Assembly (NCBI GenBank): GCA_030734395.1
Contig: JAUZTG010000034.1
Span: 434,001-498,000, forward strand
From: Sarocladium kiliense
Taxonomy: Eukaryota; Ascomycota; Sordariomycetes; Hypocreales; Sarocladiaceae
Length of the DNA: 64,000 bases
Direction: 5' to 3'
Part shown: piece after piece, positions 43,606-55,290 of the stretch
How positions within the stretch are numbered: the stretch's first letter is position 1
Layout: each line of letters begins with the position of its first letter
Program-made: the position numbers and the translations under genes
The notes under the pieces: generated by a model
The model's input: the letters and a program-made list of their open reading frames with translations, nothing else
Told to the model about the DNA's origin: nothing
The model's database searches: none

Positions 43606-45517
43606 ATGAGGTTCTTACATGCCCTAGCCTTTGCCTCTGTGGCCCTCGGTGCCCCAAGTTTGTCAAGCGACCTTGGACCTCGCGCCCAGTCCGCCGTTGT
43701 CACGATCAATGTGTCCATCAAGTCACTTGATGGCACCTGCGGATCTCAGAGCAGCACCATCCGTAAGTTCACTCAATGGGTAATCTCACACCCAGCTTCA
43801 CAAGTATCTAACAACCCCTTCAGAGAAAGCTGTAGCCGCCGTCAAGGGCAAGACAGACCCCAAGGCCATCGCCCAGGCCAAGAGCACCTGTCAGGCAGCC
43901 CTGAAGAAGATCACCAACGATGTCAAGTCCAGCACTAAGACTATCGTTGGCGTGACCACCGGCGCAAAGGGAGGCGTCACCTCTGCTGCAAAGGCCATAA
44001 CCCGCAAGGAGCTCAAGGAACTTGCCGCAGCCCTCCGAACTGCCAACAACATCGTCAGCAATGTCGCCAGGTCTCTCAACGCCATCTCCAGCTCACTCTC
44101 CGGCGAGGCACAGAAGGCGATCAACGCAGAAGTTGCCGCCACCAAGGCTGCTGCCAAGCCTTTCGTCGATCCTATCGTTGCTTTCGTGAAGGCCGTGGAG
44201 AAGCAGCTGAAGTTGGCGCCGAACGATGCTGACCTTCGGGAGCTGAACCGTGTTCTTGGGTTGGTCAACACCAACTTGAAGTCTATCCTGAACAATACCC
44301 CCAAGCCTCCTTCAAACCCTGGCACTCCTGGTGGAACCAACCCACCACCACCAAGCAGCGGTGGCAATATCAATGATATCCTCAAGTCCTTGACCTCCGA
44401 TAAGATTGTCAATGCGCTCAAGACTCTGACCGGCGACAAGCTCAGCACCGTCCTTAGCGGTCTTTTCAAGGGTCTCAACACCTCGCAGCTTCAGAACCTC
44501 TTCAAGGCTCTCACCACGGACCAGATCTCTGGCATCTTCAAGAGTCTCACTGGAGATAAGCTCACTGGCCTGTTCAAGGGTCTGAGCGGAACTCAGCTGG
44601 GTGATCTATTCAAGGGCCTGAGCACTGATCAAATCTCTGGCGTCTTCAAGGGCCTGGCTGGTGACAAGCTGGCTGGGCTCTTCAAGGGCTTGAGCACAGA
44701 TCAACTGAGCGGCTTGTTCAAGGGCCTCACTGGTGATAAGCTGGGCAGCCTGTTCAATGGACTCAGCACCGACCAAGTCTCGAAGCTATTCGAGAGTGTG
44801 TCAGCAGATAAGCTGAGTGGACTCTTCAAGGGTCTCAGTGGAGATAACCTCGCCAAGCTGTTCAACGGTCTGAGCACCGATCAGATCTCCAAGCTTTTCG
44901 AGGGTGTCTCGGCTGAGAAGCTTAGCGGACTTTTCAAGGGTCTTGCTGGAGACGACCTTGCCAAGCTTTTCAGTGGGCTGAGCACCGATCAGATTTCCAA
45001 GCTGTTTGATGGTGTCTCGGCGGATAAGCTGAGCGGCCTCTTCAAGGGTCTGGGCATCGAGAAGCTGTCCAGCCTGTTCAACAGCCTCAGCACCGAGCAG
45101 ATCACCAACCTCTTCAAGGGCCTCACAAGCGACAAGCTCAGTGGCCTGTTCTCAGACCTCAGCGCAGACAAGCTCACCAGCCTTCTGGACTCCCTTTCCC
45201 TCCAGAAGCTGATCCCCTGCGTCGGTGAACTCGACACGTCCAAGCTCACCTCCGTCCTGGACGGTCTCTCGCAGTCTAAGCTTGATGACGTTCTTGGCGG
45301 ACTTGACAGCAACAAGCTGAAGAGCATTCTCGGAAAGCTTGACAAGAGCGATCTTGCGAGCTTGTTGGGCACCCTGTCCTCAAGCCAGCTGGACGACATT
45401 CTTGGCAGCGTCCTTGGCGGCACTGGAAACTGCCCGACCGGTTGTGTCAAAGCGACGTCTGGTGTGCTTGGTACAGTCCTCAACGGTGGTAAGAGCGGCG
45501 GCGGTATTCTTGGGTGA
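43606..45517 (+). CDS. Secreted protein with an N-terminal helical domain and about 28 tandem 12-residue repeats
   Basis: Two exons, 43606-43762 and 43824-45517, joined in phase (C/AG), giving 616 aa. A signal peptide is clear (MRFLHALAFASVALGAPS), then an Ala/Lys/Thr-rich helical domain of about 160 residues with two Cys (DGTCGS, STCQAAL). It resembles the fungal HsbA/cell-wall galactomannoprotein layout, which is only a suggestion. A Pro/Gly linker follows. From 44378 to about 45397 the protein is built of 12-residue units of the kind LFKGLSTDQISG, alternating TDQ and GDK forms; units at 44750-45073 make three copies of a 36-residue super-repeat. The C-terminus has three more Cys and a Gly-rich tail. 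The even hydrophobic spacing suggests a helical solenoid, perhaps wall- or surface-bound. I do not recognise the repeat family. Confidence 0.85.
44378..45397 (+). repeat. About 28 tandem 36-bp coding repeats
   Basis: In-frame units of 36 bp encode 12 residues each, consensus LFKGLSTDQISG. One early unit is 16 residues long. Units become more divergent toward the 3' end (VLDGLSQSKLDD, ILGKLDKSDLAS). Within 44750-45073 the period is 108 bp, three copies. Confidence 0.9.
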
Positions 45518-45857
45518 CTACTAGGTCTTTTGAGCGGTAAGAAGAAGTCGACCTGAGCGAATGGAGAAACGCGAGGAGCATATATACGGGCTCCCTGACT
45601 TGCCAGCATAACAAAATGTTGATTACTTTTACTACACGAAGCTGTGACAGCTCAGCAGTCTCCTATGTTCACCAGAATTGAAAATACGATTTTGTGTATT
45701 CAAAAACTATGTTCAATATCTCCGTGACTATGTATACTTGATTGGCTTGGAGGCAGGATCAACCATGGATACCCAAAAGTGACGCCAAACATGCAATCAA
45801 AACGGAGCTACCCAAGAGCGATCCTTCAAGCACGGAAACAATGCACCGCTTCTGTGC
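45518..45857. other. Convergent 3' spacer
   Basis: 340 bp between the stops of the repeat-protein gene (+) and the transporter gene (-). No gene was seen. Confidence 0.5.
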
Positions 45858-47569
45858 CTATCTCTGTCGCCTGTGTGCCTGCACCGTCACAAATACCACC
45901 AGAACAGTTCCAATCACCAGCCCAGCAAACAGCAGCATCAAATTCACCGGCACGGGATCTCCCTTGAAAGTATTGTGGAACAAAACATCCAGTCCACTCT
46001 GCGACAGGTTCAGTAGCCCTGAAAGGCAGATGATAAGGCCGTACACCGTTCCGAAGGTACGGAAGCCAAAGACCTTGGCACTGTAGTCCGACACAGCGGT
46101 GTAGTAGAAGGGACGGTAGAGCACGAATAAAGCGACGTTGGCGTAGGCTGCCCATGTGTACGGCAGCACGCCGAGAATACCGATGAGAGTCGCGATAGAG
46201 ACGAGAGCAGAGAGTACAACGGTTGTGCTGGTGTGGTCGAGCGTGACGCCAATGAAGGGGATAGAGAGCAATCCTCCCACCGGTAGAGCGATATCGAAGA
46301 AATTGTTGATCTCAATCGCTTTCCTCTCATCTCCAAAGAGAGCCTCATACTGGGGACGAATAGTCGCGACGAAGTAGTTGATGCGTGTCATCTGTACAAC
46401 GGTGAAGAGACAGATGAGGATCCACCAGGGAGAGGCGAGCTGTTGTAGGACGGTCTTCTCATGCATGATGCCCCAGACACCAGACCGGCTATTCTTGCGC
46501 TCCTCAGCTTCGAGTTGTTCGCCACCTGTGACGGAGCCGAGGATACTTTCGACATCGGCGATGACTGCATCGCGGTGTTGGTACACCTGAATGCCCTCTT
46601 CTTGGAGCAACGCAGTGTGCTCGTCGACCTGGTCGTCCATTGGTTGAGGGCGGCTTCTCTGCGCGCGGTTCGCAGCGTCGGCCTCATCTGCAAGGTCTAC
46701 AAGCTCTCCAACGGTCTTGTAAGAGCTTCCAGGCATGAGGACAAGCTGAAGAATGACGATGAAGACGGGGACGGCGAGGTAGGTAAGGAAGAAGCGGCGC
46801 AAGTCGTACGTTCCGTCAGTAGCGTCATAAATAAGACGATACATCAAGAATAACGCACTACTCGCATCAAATGCCCCGGTCAACAACGCCAAGATCAATC
46901 CTGAATTCCTCGGAAACGCATTGCTCAGCTGAAAGCTCGAGATGAAAGTGAACGGGCCTCCAAGAGCCAACATCAAATACCCAAGCATAAACCCATCAAA
47001 CGGCAACCTCGTCGCATGCGCAAGCAACAGCGCACCGGCGAATAAAAAGGCCGCGCCGATGAGCCCGCACACGCGAGGACCGAAGTTGTCGAGGATCGCG
47101 CCGACGGGGAGGGCTGCGACGTTTGTGCCGACGGCGGCGACGGTGAACATGAAGTTGAGGCGGATCTCGATGCAGGTAGCGGACCCGTGACAGATGTCGG
47201 CGTAGGCGCCTTGGGATTTCAGGACGGGTTTTATGGCAGCGTAGCCGAAGACGACGCCGGCGGCGAGGAGGCAGTAGATGACTGCTGCGAAGATCTGGAC
47301 TGTGAAGCGAGGGATGTTAGGATGAGGCTTGTGTGAGCGATTGGGGGAATGGTGAACATACGAATTCGCTTCCACTGGGGAACATCGAAGGCGCTGACAC
47401 CGCCCTGCTCAGGCTGGTGATGGCCAGGCTTCGAATTGGGTTGTAGAGGGTCCCATTCTTGCGGGAGAGGGTTGAAGGAGAGCTTCCTGGGGCGAATGCT
47501 GGTGTCGCTGCCTCGTCGAGCGTGGTGATCCGCGAGGGTCTCGATACTGGCGACACGATTGAGCGACAT
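45858..47569 (-). CDS. Major facilitator superfamily transporter, FMP42-like
   Basis: Two exons, 47569-47362 and 47299-45858, giving 549 aa. The cytosolic N-terminus (about 65 residues) is followed by twelve likely helices in two groups of six. Helix 1 is restored by the intron (QIFAAVIYCLLAAGVVFGYA). A long central loop (about 240-320) carries an acidic dileucine motif (EHTALL), typical of vacuolar sorting. The loop after helix 2 has GAILDNFGPRVCG, a family A-motif variant. The plan fits the FMP42 family, distant from the SLC43 amino-acid carriers. Substrate cannot be read. Met47569 is the first Met in frame. Confidence 0.85.
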
Positions 47570-48963
47570 GATGGCAGAATGTAGAGCTCGCCTTTGGATT
47601 CAGGAAGCTAGATGTTTGATTTGAGGAAATGGAGCTTGCGCGAAAAAGTCTACTGCAGTGGTCAGAATTGCGACAACCTCAAGGACGCATGCAACTATCG
47701 CCACTGCTAGGCAAGCAGGCGTTTTCACTCACAGATTCGAGCACAGATCAATGTCCGCCAGCACACATGTCATCAAAACCCAGCAGAAAGATCACAAACC
47801 TCGAATCTCGAAAGAAGAAAGATACCCAACACCCAACAGCAATGATAAGGAAAACGCCAAAAGGCTGTCGCTATCTCGGAGGTTGGGAAGAGAGGGGCCC
47901 TATCTTGGCGATAAGCAACCAGCCGGTCGAAGCGATAACGACTATGACGACAAGCGGCGGCTGCCAGTGCCATGCGCCGCTCCCCCAAAAGGCTGATTTT
48001 CTGAACCTTTCCAGGCGGCAAATCTACAGTGCTGGCTGCTCTGTCGTGGCTTTTGGCGGGGAAAATGCTGTCAGCAGACCTTGGTCTCAACAGCTTACAT
48101 TCTTCCAAGGCGGATGGTTCGGAGGGGATGCTCCTTCATCGAGATGTCTTTAGAACCACCACCAGACAAAGAGACTCGCTCTCTACTCTCAGCTTCACGA
48201 CTTGTCCCTCCGGTGTCGGCTGCAAGCACCATTTCTCTCCTCCAGCCGCGCGACGCAGGGATAAATAAATAAGAGAGAAACGCCTCCAAAAGAAAACTGC
48301 ATGGTGCGGGACACGGGTGAATTGATGCTGCTTATTGGACCTCACCTTGCATCAAGCGGGCGTACAGTAGTGCCGAGACCTGCAGCATCTGCAGTGGCAC
48401 CACCCCCGTCATCGAGCCCATCCATCCCGCCATTTCTAAACTTAACCCTCAAAGCTTGTTCAACGTTGTCATGTCTATGCCACTCTGTCACCAATGGCAT
48501 GGCTCAACCTAGTCATACATGGATCTTTGTATATGAAAATAATCCACGTATATCTACTGCTGCTGACACGAGTCGCTAATACAACATCACATGCTCACAT
48601 ACTACACACACGCTCCGACTGCAGAGGAACACAGCTGTTCCAGAAGAGAAAACACAAAGAGGTCAACTAGATTCAAAACATTACCGATCGAAAAGAGGCA
48701 ACACACCAGAGCCCCGACTCCCTTCATCTCGGCCGGGACCAACAAAAGACCACTGGCTTTCCTCTCTTCACATCGCCAATGCTTCGCCGTGCGAGAAAGG
48801 CTTGACTCGTGGTCGCCTTGGCTGGGCCACCAAAAAAAAAGAGAAAACGAGTCCTATATCCACAAGAAAGATTTCAACACTTGGCGCAAACCCATTTGTA
48901 CCAGAAGATGATGACAAGCAAAGCTCCCTGAATATCCCCTGCTAAATTTTGTCTTGGCTAAAC
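47570..48963. other. Intergenic, transporter upstream and SUN gene 3' region
   Basis: 1.4 kb with no supported gene. Short frames overlap on both strands. Confidence 0.5.
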
Positions 48964-50374
48964 TTAGGAGAAGACTATGGTGGCGCTGCCGCCGTCCTTC
49001 ATGCCAGTCTACACACATAATCGTTAGTCCATCATTGTCCATGTTTCAAGTTAACCAAACACTCAAGGAGGAGCTTACCGTGCAGCCATCATCGTCGTTG
49101 CCACCGTAGAACTTCTTGGCCGAGGCGTCGTAGGAGCACTCGCTGCTGACATCACCGACAATCTTGATGTTGAAGTCGAGCTTCTCAAGGCTGGTCGGCT
49201 TGTTCTGGAAGATGGAGATGTAGGTGATGCCGTCGCTGGCCTTGCCGACACCGACGATCACCGGTGCCCAGTTACCAGTGTTGGCGGGCGTGTTGGGGCT
49301 GTCCCACTCGCAAGCGACCTCCTTCTTGACACCCGCGGGGTTGAGGTAGTACTGCGCGGAAGTGGCCATGCCATCCCACTGGTAGTATTCGTCCTGGATA
49401 GGGTTGGTGATCTCGATAGTGCCGCCGGGGGAAGCGACGCTGGGGATGTACATGCCCTCGGTACCGGGGTAGTCAGTTTGGCAAAGAACAGCCTGAACGT
49501 TCATCTTGTTCTGGACGGTGACGCCGCCAGCGCCCTTCTCGCAGAGCTTGTTGGAGGTCTTGCTGGTCTTGTAAAGCTTGCCATCATCGCCACACCACAG
49601 ACCACCGATAGACTGCTTGGTGGAACCCTGAGCCGTGGGCCATTGGGTCTTCTGGTATCCAGAGGGGCAGGCGTACGAGCACATGCAGCCCTCGGAGCAG
49701 GAATCGCCAGAGATACCGGTGTGGATCTCAGAGATGGACTTAACGCTGAAGGAGAAGCCGGGGGTGAACTGGAGACCAGACCAACCCGAGAAACCGAGCC
49801 AGCTCAGACCAACGGCACCATAGGCCGAGGGGAACGTGGAGCAGGAGATCTCGCCGTCAGGGAAGTCACGGTCGAGGCCTTGACCACCGCCGGAGCCGGA
49901 GCCGGAGTCGGACGAGTCCGAGGGCTCGGGAGCAGCCACAACAGAGGTGGTGGGCTCGGGCTTCGGCTTGGGAGCCGGGGGCGTCGAAGAGGTAGTAGTC
50001 TCAGGCTCGGGGGACAGAGACTCGATGAACTGGGCACCAAGGTCGACGCTGGAGGTGGTGGGCTCGGGCTTCGGGGTCGAGGTAGTGGTCGGCTCCGGCG
50101 GCGGCGGCGGAGGAGTGTAAGTTGGCTCGGTCTCGCCGACGACCACGAAGTCGCCCTCCTTGATGCCGACCTTGGCCTCATCGGGGCTCAGAATCTTGCC
50201 GTTGAGCTCATAGACGACGTTGGTGGCGGCAGCGGCGTACTTGGTGACGACGGCGGGTTCGCGCTTGTGGACGACGGGGGAAGCATCCTTCTTGTGAAGA
50301 TGGGCGTGCTGGTGGCCGGCGTGGGCTTGAGCGCCGACGGCCATGGCCGCCAACGCGAGAGAGAAGGTCTTCAT
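48964..50374 (-). CDS. SUN-family secreted cell-wall protein
   Basis: Two exons, 50374-49079 and 49008-48964, giving 446 aa. The small last exon restores the end TGMKDGGSATIVFS, which the unspliced frame loses. A signal peptide (MKTFSLALAAMAVGAQA) and a His-rich stretch lead to a likely kexin site (HKRE, about 38). A Pro/Thr/Ser-rich linker (55-170) probably carries O-glycans. The C-terminal SUN domain has the family signature C-x5-C-x3-C-x24-C, beginning in GDSCSEGCMCSYACP. SUN proteins (Sun4, Sim1, Uth1, Nca3) bind or remodel beta-glucan during septation and growth. The particular paralogue cannot be fixed. Confidence 0.92.
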
Positions 50375-53282
50375 GATGATGACTCTATAGAGACGAGGGG
50401 TGGTTAGCGGTCGTCAATCGTCTAGCAGACCGTCGAGGGTCCTGGCTCATGGTTAGATATGGTGGCGCACCTGTTTCGAATAGTGATACGAGGAGTATAG
50501 TAGTTGTTTGTAGCGATTGACTAGGAGTCGGTCGAATAACGAATGTCGTCTGTTTCCAAGCGAATGTGTGCGGCTTAAAGGAGCGTGGTAGAGAATCACC
50601 GGGGACAGCGAATTCTCAGTTGGAAAAAAGCAAACAACCGCGATTGAGGAAGTGACGAACGCCTGAAGGAGAGGGAAGAGAGGGAAAGGAGGAGAAGAGT
50701 GGAAAAGAGCGGGAAAAGAGACGAGACCGCGCTACAGGGGCAAGACACAGGCGGACGCTTGGCTGGGGAGGGGAGGGGGGAGGGTCCCGGACCTTGGCTA
50801 CAGGCACAATTAGGTGGTAGCGACAGGACATTAGGGGACGCCGGACCAGGTGTGGTGGCCGGGAAATTGGACGATGTAGCGCTGCACAAATGGGATGGGG
50901 ACTGGCATAACACTGCTCGAATTGCTGCTATCTCCAGTGTACATAGTGAGTGTTTGTCTGGTCTGTCTAGTCTGCCTAGTCTAGCTTGAGGGACTTGATC
51001 GCGATATGGGCGGCGCTGCATTCCTCGCCCCTGGCTGGAATTGGCATCGACACACAAGCGTGCGCGTCGCTCCTCTCTCCAGCATGTTGATCTCAGTGCG
51101 ATCGGCATGGCACAACTGGGTCCCAACAGAAGATCGTGTGGTGCAGTGCGCGCCGGACACGAGTTTCTTCTGGCGCAGATGGACATCAAGTTCAGGAGAG
51201 TTCAGGTGGGAGATCAGGCTGAGTGGGAGCGAGGGAAGAGTCGAGCCTTGTCGCAGATTGATTTGTGCAGCTCTTTTTCCAGAGGGAGGATGTCATCACA
51301 GCAATCAACGAACCAGGCACTGGTAAACACCGTCACCCACCAGGCAGGCAAGACGGAGGAGGGAACGATGGGAAAGAAGGACCGGTTGGGTCGCTCCTTC
51401 CCTCCCCAAGTTACGCGGTGTGGCAGGAGCGATGCACTAGCCGCTCGGGTACCTGGCGCTAGTCCCAATCAGGCACACCAGCCCCTATCGCTAACGGCTT
51501 CTCATTGGCTCCAGCGCAAGTCCGTGATTGCATGCCCCACCCAATTCGACGCCGTGCCACTCCTGGTGCAGCATCGCGCACCCATTCAATCAATCGGCCA
51601 ACAGCGCCGTTCTACAGCGCAACGGCAGAGGCTGAAGAAGCACACAAGGAAGCCATCGTCATCGCTATTGTTGACCCAGTGGACAAAGGAATGCTCACGT
51701 TGCGCGGGTGTGGACACTCGCTCGCGCCTGTTGTCGTGGTCAGCTGTCACTTCGAAACATCCATCCTCTCGCTGCCATCTTATCACTCAGCCACCGCTGC
51801 TTCCTCCCTTTCATTAGGTGACTGACACATCTCTAGCTGGCCACGCTATCGGCGGTGGCTGAGCTTCAAGACACTCGGGCGGACGGTGAAGCATCTTGTC
51901 TGGCTGTCTGTTCCAGGGTCCTCTCACTGCACTCTCAACCCCTCTGCAAGAATACGAGGACAGTCTTCTCCCTTTTTCGAGCCCATGCAAGCCTCGACCT
52001 CCATCTCACTGGCCCCCTTCTATCGGCTCCCGGCAAGTCCACGAACGGTGAATCTCCCTCCCTATCATCCCATCTATCTATGTCCACCCAGCCATGCCGT
52101 AAACAGAGCCAAGCTTTCTGCCAGATGCTGCTAGCACAATCCCTCAGTGGGCTCGGTGGGCAATCGGTGCAGGGGATACGAAGGCGCTGTCGCTCCTGAA
52201 ACAAAGCCAACTCTCCTGGTTACTGTGACCTCACCGCCAATGGAAGCATGTTCTTGAGGGGTCCCAGCGCCTTTCATCTCCGGGTGCCACCCAATCCACG
52301 CAATCGCCCTCGTCATCCAACGAGCTATCAGAGATTAGACTCCATTCCACGACCATCTCGGCACTTGAGGCCCTTACTCCCGGAATCTCTATCTAACGTC
52401 TGAGCGTTGTCCACGCCGGTCAATGCAAGTCACATGACCCAGCGACGACCTCAGCCTTTCAATTGCATACAATGCCCTCCTAGGAATTCATTTACGTTTG
52501 GGACTTCGAATCTGGGCTCTACATCGAACATTGTTCAGTTCTTCCATTCAAAACCTACTATCCTAGCTCTCATCTGTCTCATCCTGTCCTGGCTATCATT
52601 ATACCTGCTGCTCTGTCTGCCATCCCTCAGACGATTCTCTCTCCTTTTATACCTCCAAGTCTAAATCATGCTATGGAGTCTCTCTGGATAACTCATGACA
52701 CTTGCGGTTCCTTCACAGGCGCTATGGAACGTCTCGTTGTGTCGGGGAGCTGTTGACTGCTCCTTGACCTCCCCTATACACCCGGTCGAAAGCCTCCTGA
52801 ACATCACAGCCTGCAACGGGGTCAAAGTTGACCAGGTTAAGGGATGGGCGTGAAATCTGCCATTCGATGTCTAGGGAACTCTGTCCTGGGACGTTGAAGG
52901 TCCCGCAGGAGCTCTTCTTTCGAGATTCCATCGAAGAGTCCTATGGCGGGAATTCTTCGCAAGTTTGAGAACGGCTCGCGTGATGTAGCATGTCACTATG
53001 AAACAGAGCCAGGTGAAAGTTGGCAGCTTCACTTGCATCAAACACAGCAATGCCTACCCACTCCTCTGGCAATCTTGTATCACTTCTTTCTCTTGCCCGG
53101 TCTAATTTTCCCCGGGCGACTGGGAGCGAGCTTTGATTTCTACATGACCACTTTCACTTTGCACAAGGGCAAGGCCACTGACACAAGCATGATCGCTGAA
53201 GACTAAGCAGCGGCTCACAGATTATAATGGTCATCTGACTTAGCACACCTTACATACACTGCCCTCCGCTGACTCGTCCGCA
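50375..53282. other. Large gene-poor stretch upstream of the SUN gene
   Basis: 2.9 kb. The first 600 bp are purine-rich on the plus strand (pyrimidine-rich in SUN sense), as in a long leader. Open frames up to 258 codons (51041-51817) overlap in several frames and have no recognisable domain. Confidence 0.5.
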
Positions 53283-53829
53283 ATGAGTTACAACTCGCCG
53301 CAATCCAAGCGAAGCTCTGGCTTCTTCATGGGAGCCCCCCCTCTGACGCCATGTTTGACGACCATTGACCTCACCTACCTGGTCGAGGGTGCCCAGAAAA
53401 GCATCTCTTGACGCTGATGACGAGTCGCACTTCCTTCAAATCGCAGAGGGCTTCAGCAGACTCGAGAACAACCTACAGAATTACTCCGATACGCGAACCT
53501 TCCACGGTGAGCATCGGTTGGACATCTTCCAGCTGGGCAGACGCCTACGGAACGTCCCTGAGATCCGCGAGCTTCGAAATAGTCTTATATCCACCATGGA
53601 CAGAGTACGCACCGCGCTCGAGGAGAGGAGAATTGACACGATCAAGCGGTGCGACGACAAGCAAGCAAAGGGCCTCTGGGAATTGAGGCAGCATGAGGCC
53701 AACCTGAAGAAGTGGAAGAGGATGCTCCAGGAAGCCAAAGCTATCAGGGGTCGAGGGACACTCAATGTGGCTGACATGGAGGTTCACCAGGATGGCTCGA
53801 AATGTCCACTGGTGATCCTTGAGATGTGA
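53283..53829 (+). pseudogene. Probable frameshifted paralogue of the 54268-55290 gene
   Basis: An ATG frame from 53283 encodes 42 residues, including LTTIDLTYLVEGAQKSIS, then stops at TGA 53409-53411. The plus-one frame takes over in the same place and runs to 53829 without an ATG start. Its product (ASLDADDESHFLQIAEGFSR to KKWKRMLQEAKA) continues the similarity to the neighbouring gene: VTQLEYMVEGAKKRVSD, LAEAFDTFREC and HLSEVAGWQETLDQAKS there. The switch point lies at an AAAA run (53397-53400), so a one-base change, or a sequencing error, could explain it. No splice pair that joins the frames was found. A helical, probably coiled-coil protein of unknown function. Confidence 0.6.
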
Positions 53830-54267
53830 ATTTGGGAGATCGAGACACCGTGAACAAGAAAGGGCAGAGATAGGACTGCGATGCAATCAGGATTTTCTCA
53901 GAGCTCGTGAAGACTGGACAAAGGCATCACAACAGAACCACAGCACATCTCGCTCAGATACTTTTGCTCAATGTCTACACTTTCCTCGAGGCCTACATTG
54001 TGCTTCAGATCCAGTAAGTCAGCATATCTCATGTCCTGACATCACTTGGCTGACATCTTGCTTATGCCGACTGCGAGGAGTCACGGTTGCAGCTGGTCGT
54101 GGCCGCCAGTTCTGTCCGCTCCAACAGTTGCCAGACCCTGAAGTTTGTGTTTATTGTGAAGCCATTCAGCCACAGTCATTTACCGTTCACTTCCTCTATT
54201 CCACTTATAACTCTGTTCCTTACACCACACTCCAGAAGCTCCGCATGCCGCTCATCACCAGCGGGTC
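53830..54267. other. Spacer between the two paralogues
   Basis: 440 bp. A short frame (53819-54271) covers part of it but has no recognisable content. It probably holds the promoter of the downstream copy. Confidence 0.45.
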
Positions 54268-55290
54268 ATGAGCAATCAGGAGGACACGTCGAGAAAGACA
54301 CACGATGGTAAGACTTCCCAGCAAATGCATTTGTCAGTACTCGGCTTACCATGTTTCGTCCGAAAGACCCCCATCACTGAAATGAGCCTGGCGCCGAGCA
54401 CTCCAGCCGAGGCGCAAATCAAACCTGAAACTCCGACTAAAGCTGAGGTTAAGGTCGAGGCCGACGCAGTGGTACCATCACCCTCATCCCTACGCGAACT
54501 TCCTGAGGCGATCACTTCTCCATCCCTCAAAGCGAGTTTCGACCTAGCGAGTGTGACTTCAGATATTTGCATGGAAGCGCCAATCAAGATCCAGATCGAC
54601 TCCGACTCCGACTGCGACCTTGATCATGGGGGAAAACCTTCGGGCCCGAAGGACCGGCATGCAACGAAGAGGGCCTATGTCGATGAATCATGCATCGACA
54701 AACTGTCAAAGCGTCCAGCCGTGAAGGACCAGGGATGCACCGCCGAGGTGCCCGACGGAGAAGCAGGGCAGCAACAACCTCAGCAGACCCCTGGAGGTGA
54801 AGGCTTGACTGTCACCCAGCTGGAGTACATGGTCGAGGGTGCCAAGAAACGAGTCAGTGATGCTCGACGCCTCAAGAGAGATATCGCAGCCGAACTGAGA
54901 ATTGAAGACCCCGGGTTCGTGGAGGCCGATCGCCTGAAGCGCAAACTAGCTGAGGCGTTCGACACTTTCCGCGAATGCGAAAAGATGCTCAAGTCCAACA
55001 AACTCAACAACGTTGATCCTGAATGCAGACAACAGTTCATCAACATCTTCATCGTTATATTCGGAGGCGAGCACATACCGAAAGCACTTGCAGTTCAGTA
55101 CAACAGGGCGGTGGCTAATGCTGCCGCAGTCGTCGCGAAGGGACGGGCTGCTGTCAAGCGGGCAGGTGATCAGAAGAAAGCGGAGGCGCAGGTTGTCATC
55201 GACGAGCATTTGAGCGAAGTTGCCGGATGGCAGGAAACACTGGACCAGGCCAAGAGCAAGCAGATGGCGAAGCAACTTCGCAGTGCTTAG
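54268..55290 (+). CDS. Orphan coiled-coil protein, intact paralogue
   Basis: A single exon of 340 aa. The N-terminal half is acidic and disordered (PSTPAEAQIKPETPTKAEVK). It has a hydrophobic-then-acidic patch IKIQIDSDSDCDLD that looks like a SUMO-interacting motif, and basic clusters (RHATKRAYVD). The C-terminal half (from LTVTQLEYMVEGAKKRVSD) is helical and Lys/Glu/Ala-rich, probably coiled coil, and is related to the damaged copy just upstream. No known family was recognised. Met54268 is the first start; Met54382 (MSLAPSTPAEA) is a plausible alternative with a better context. Confidence 0.65.
   Translation: MSNQEDTSRKTHDGKTSQQMHLSVLGLPCFVRKTPITEMSLAPSTPAEAQIKPETPTKAEVKVEADAVVPSPSSLRELPEAITSPSLKASFDLASVTSDICMEAPIKIQIDSDSDCDLDHGGKPSGPKDRHATKRAYVDESCIDKLSKRPAVKDQGCTAEVPDGEAGQQQPQQTPGGEGLTVTQLEYMVEGAKKRVSDARRLKRDIAAELRIEDPGFVEADRLKRKLAEAFDTFRECEKMLKSNKLNNVDPECRQQFINIFIVIFGGEHIPKALAVQYNRAVANAAAVVAKGRAAVKRAGDQKKAEAQVVIDEHLSEVAGWQETLDQAKSKQMAKQLRSA

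Noticed and set aside
49046..49078. Unspliced C-terminus of the SUN gene (VSSSLSVWLT)
   Set aside because: A GTAAGC..GTGTAG intron restores the conserved family end TGMKDGGSATIVFS.
51041..51817. 258-codon frame in the gap upstream of the SUN gene
   Set aside because: It overlaps other frames of similar length and has no family resemblance or splice support.
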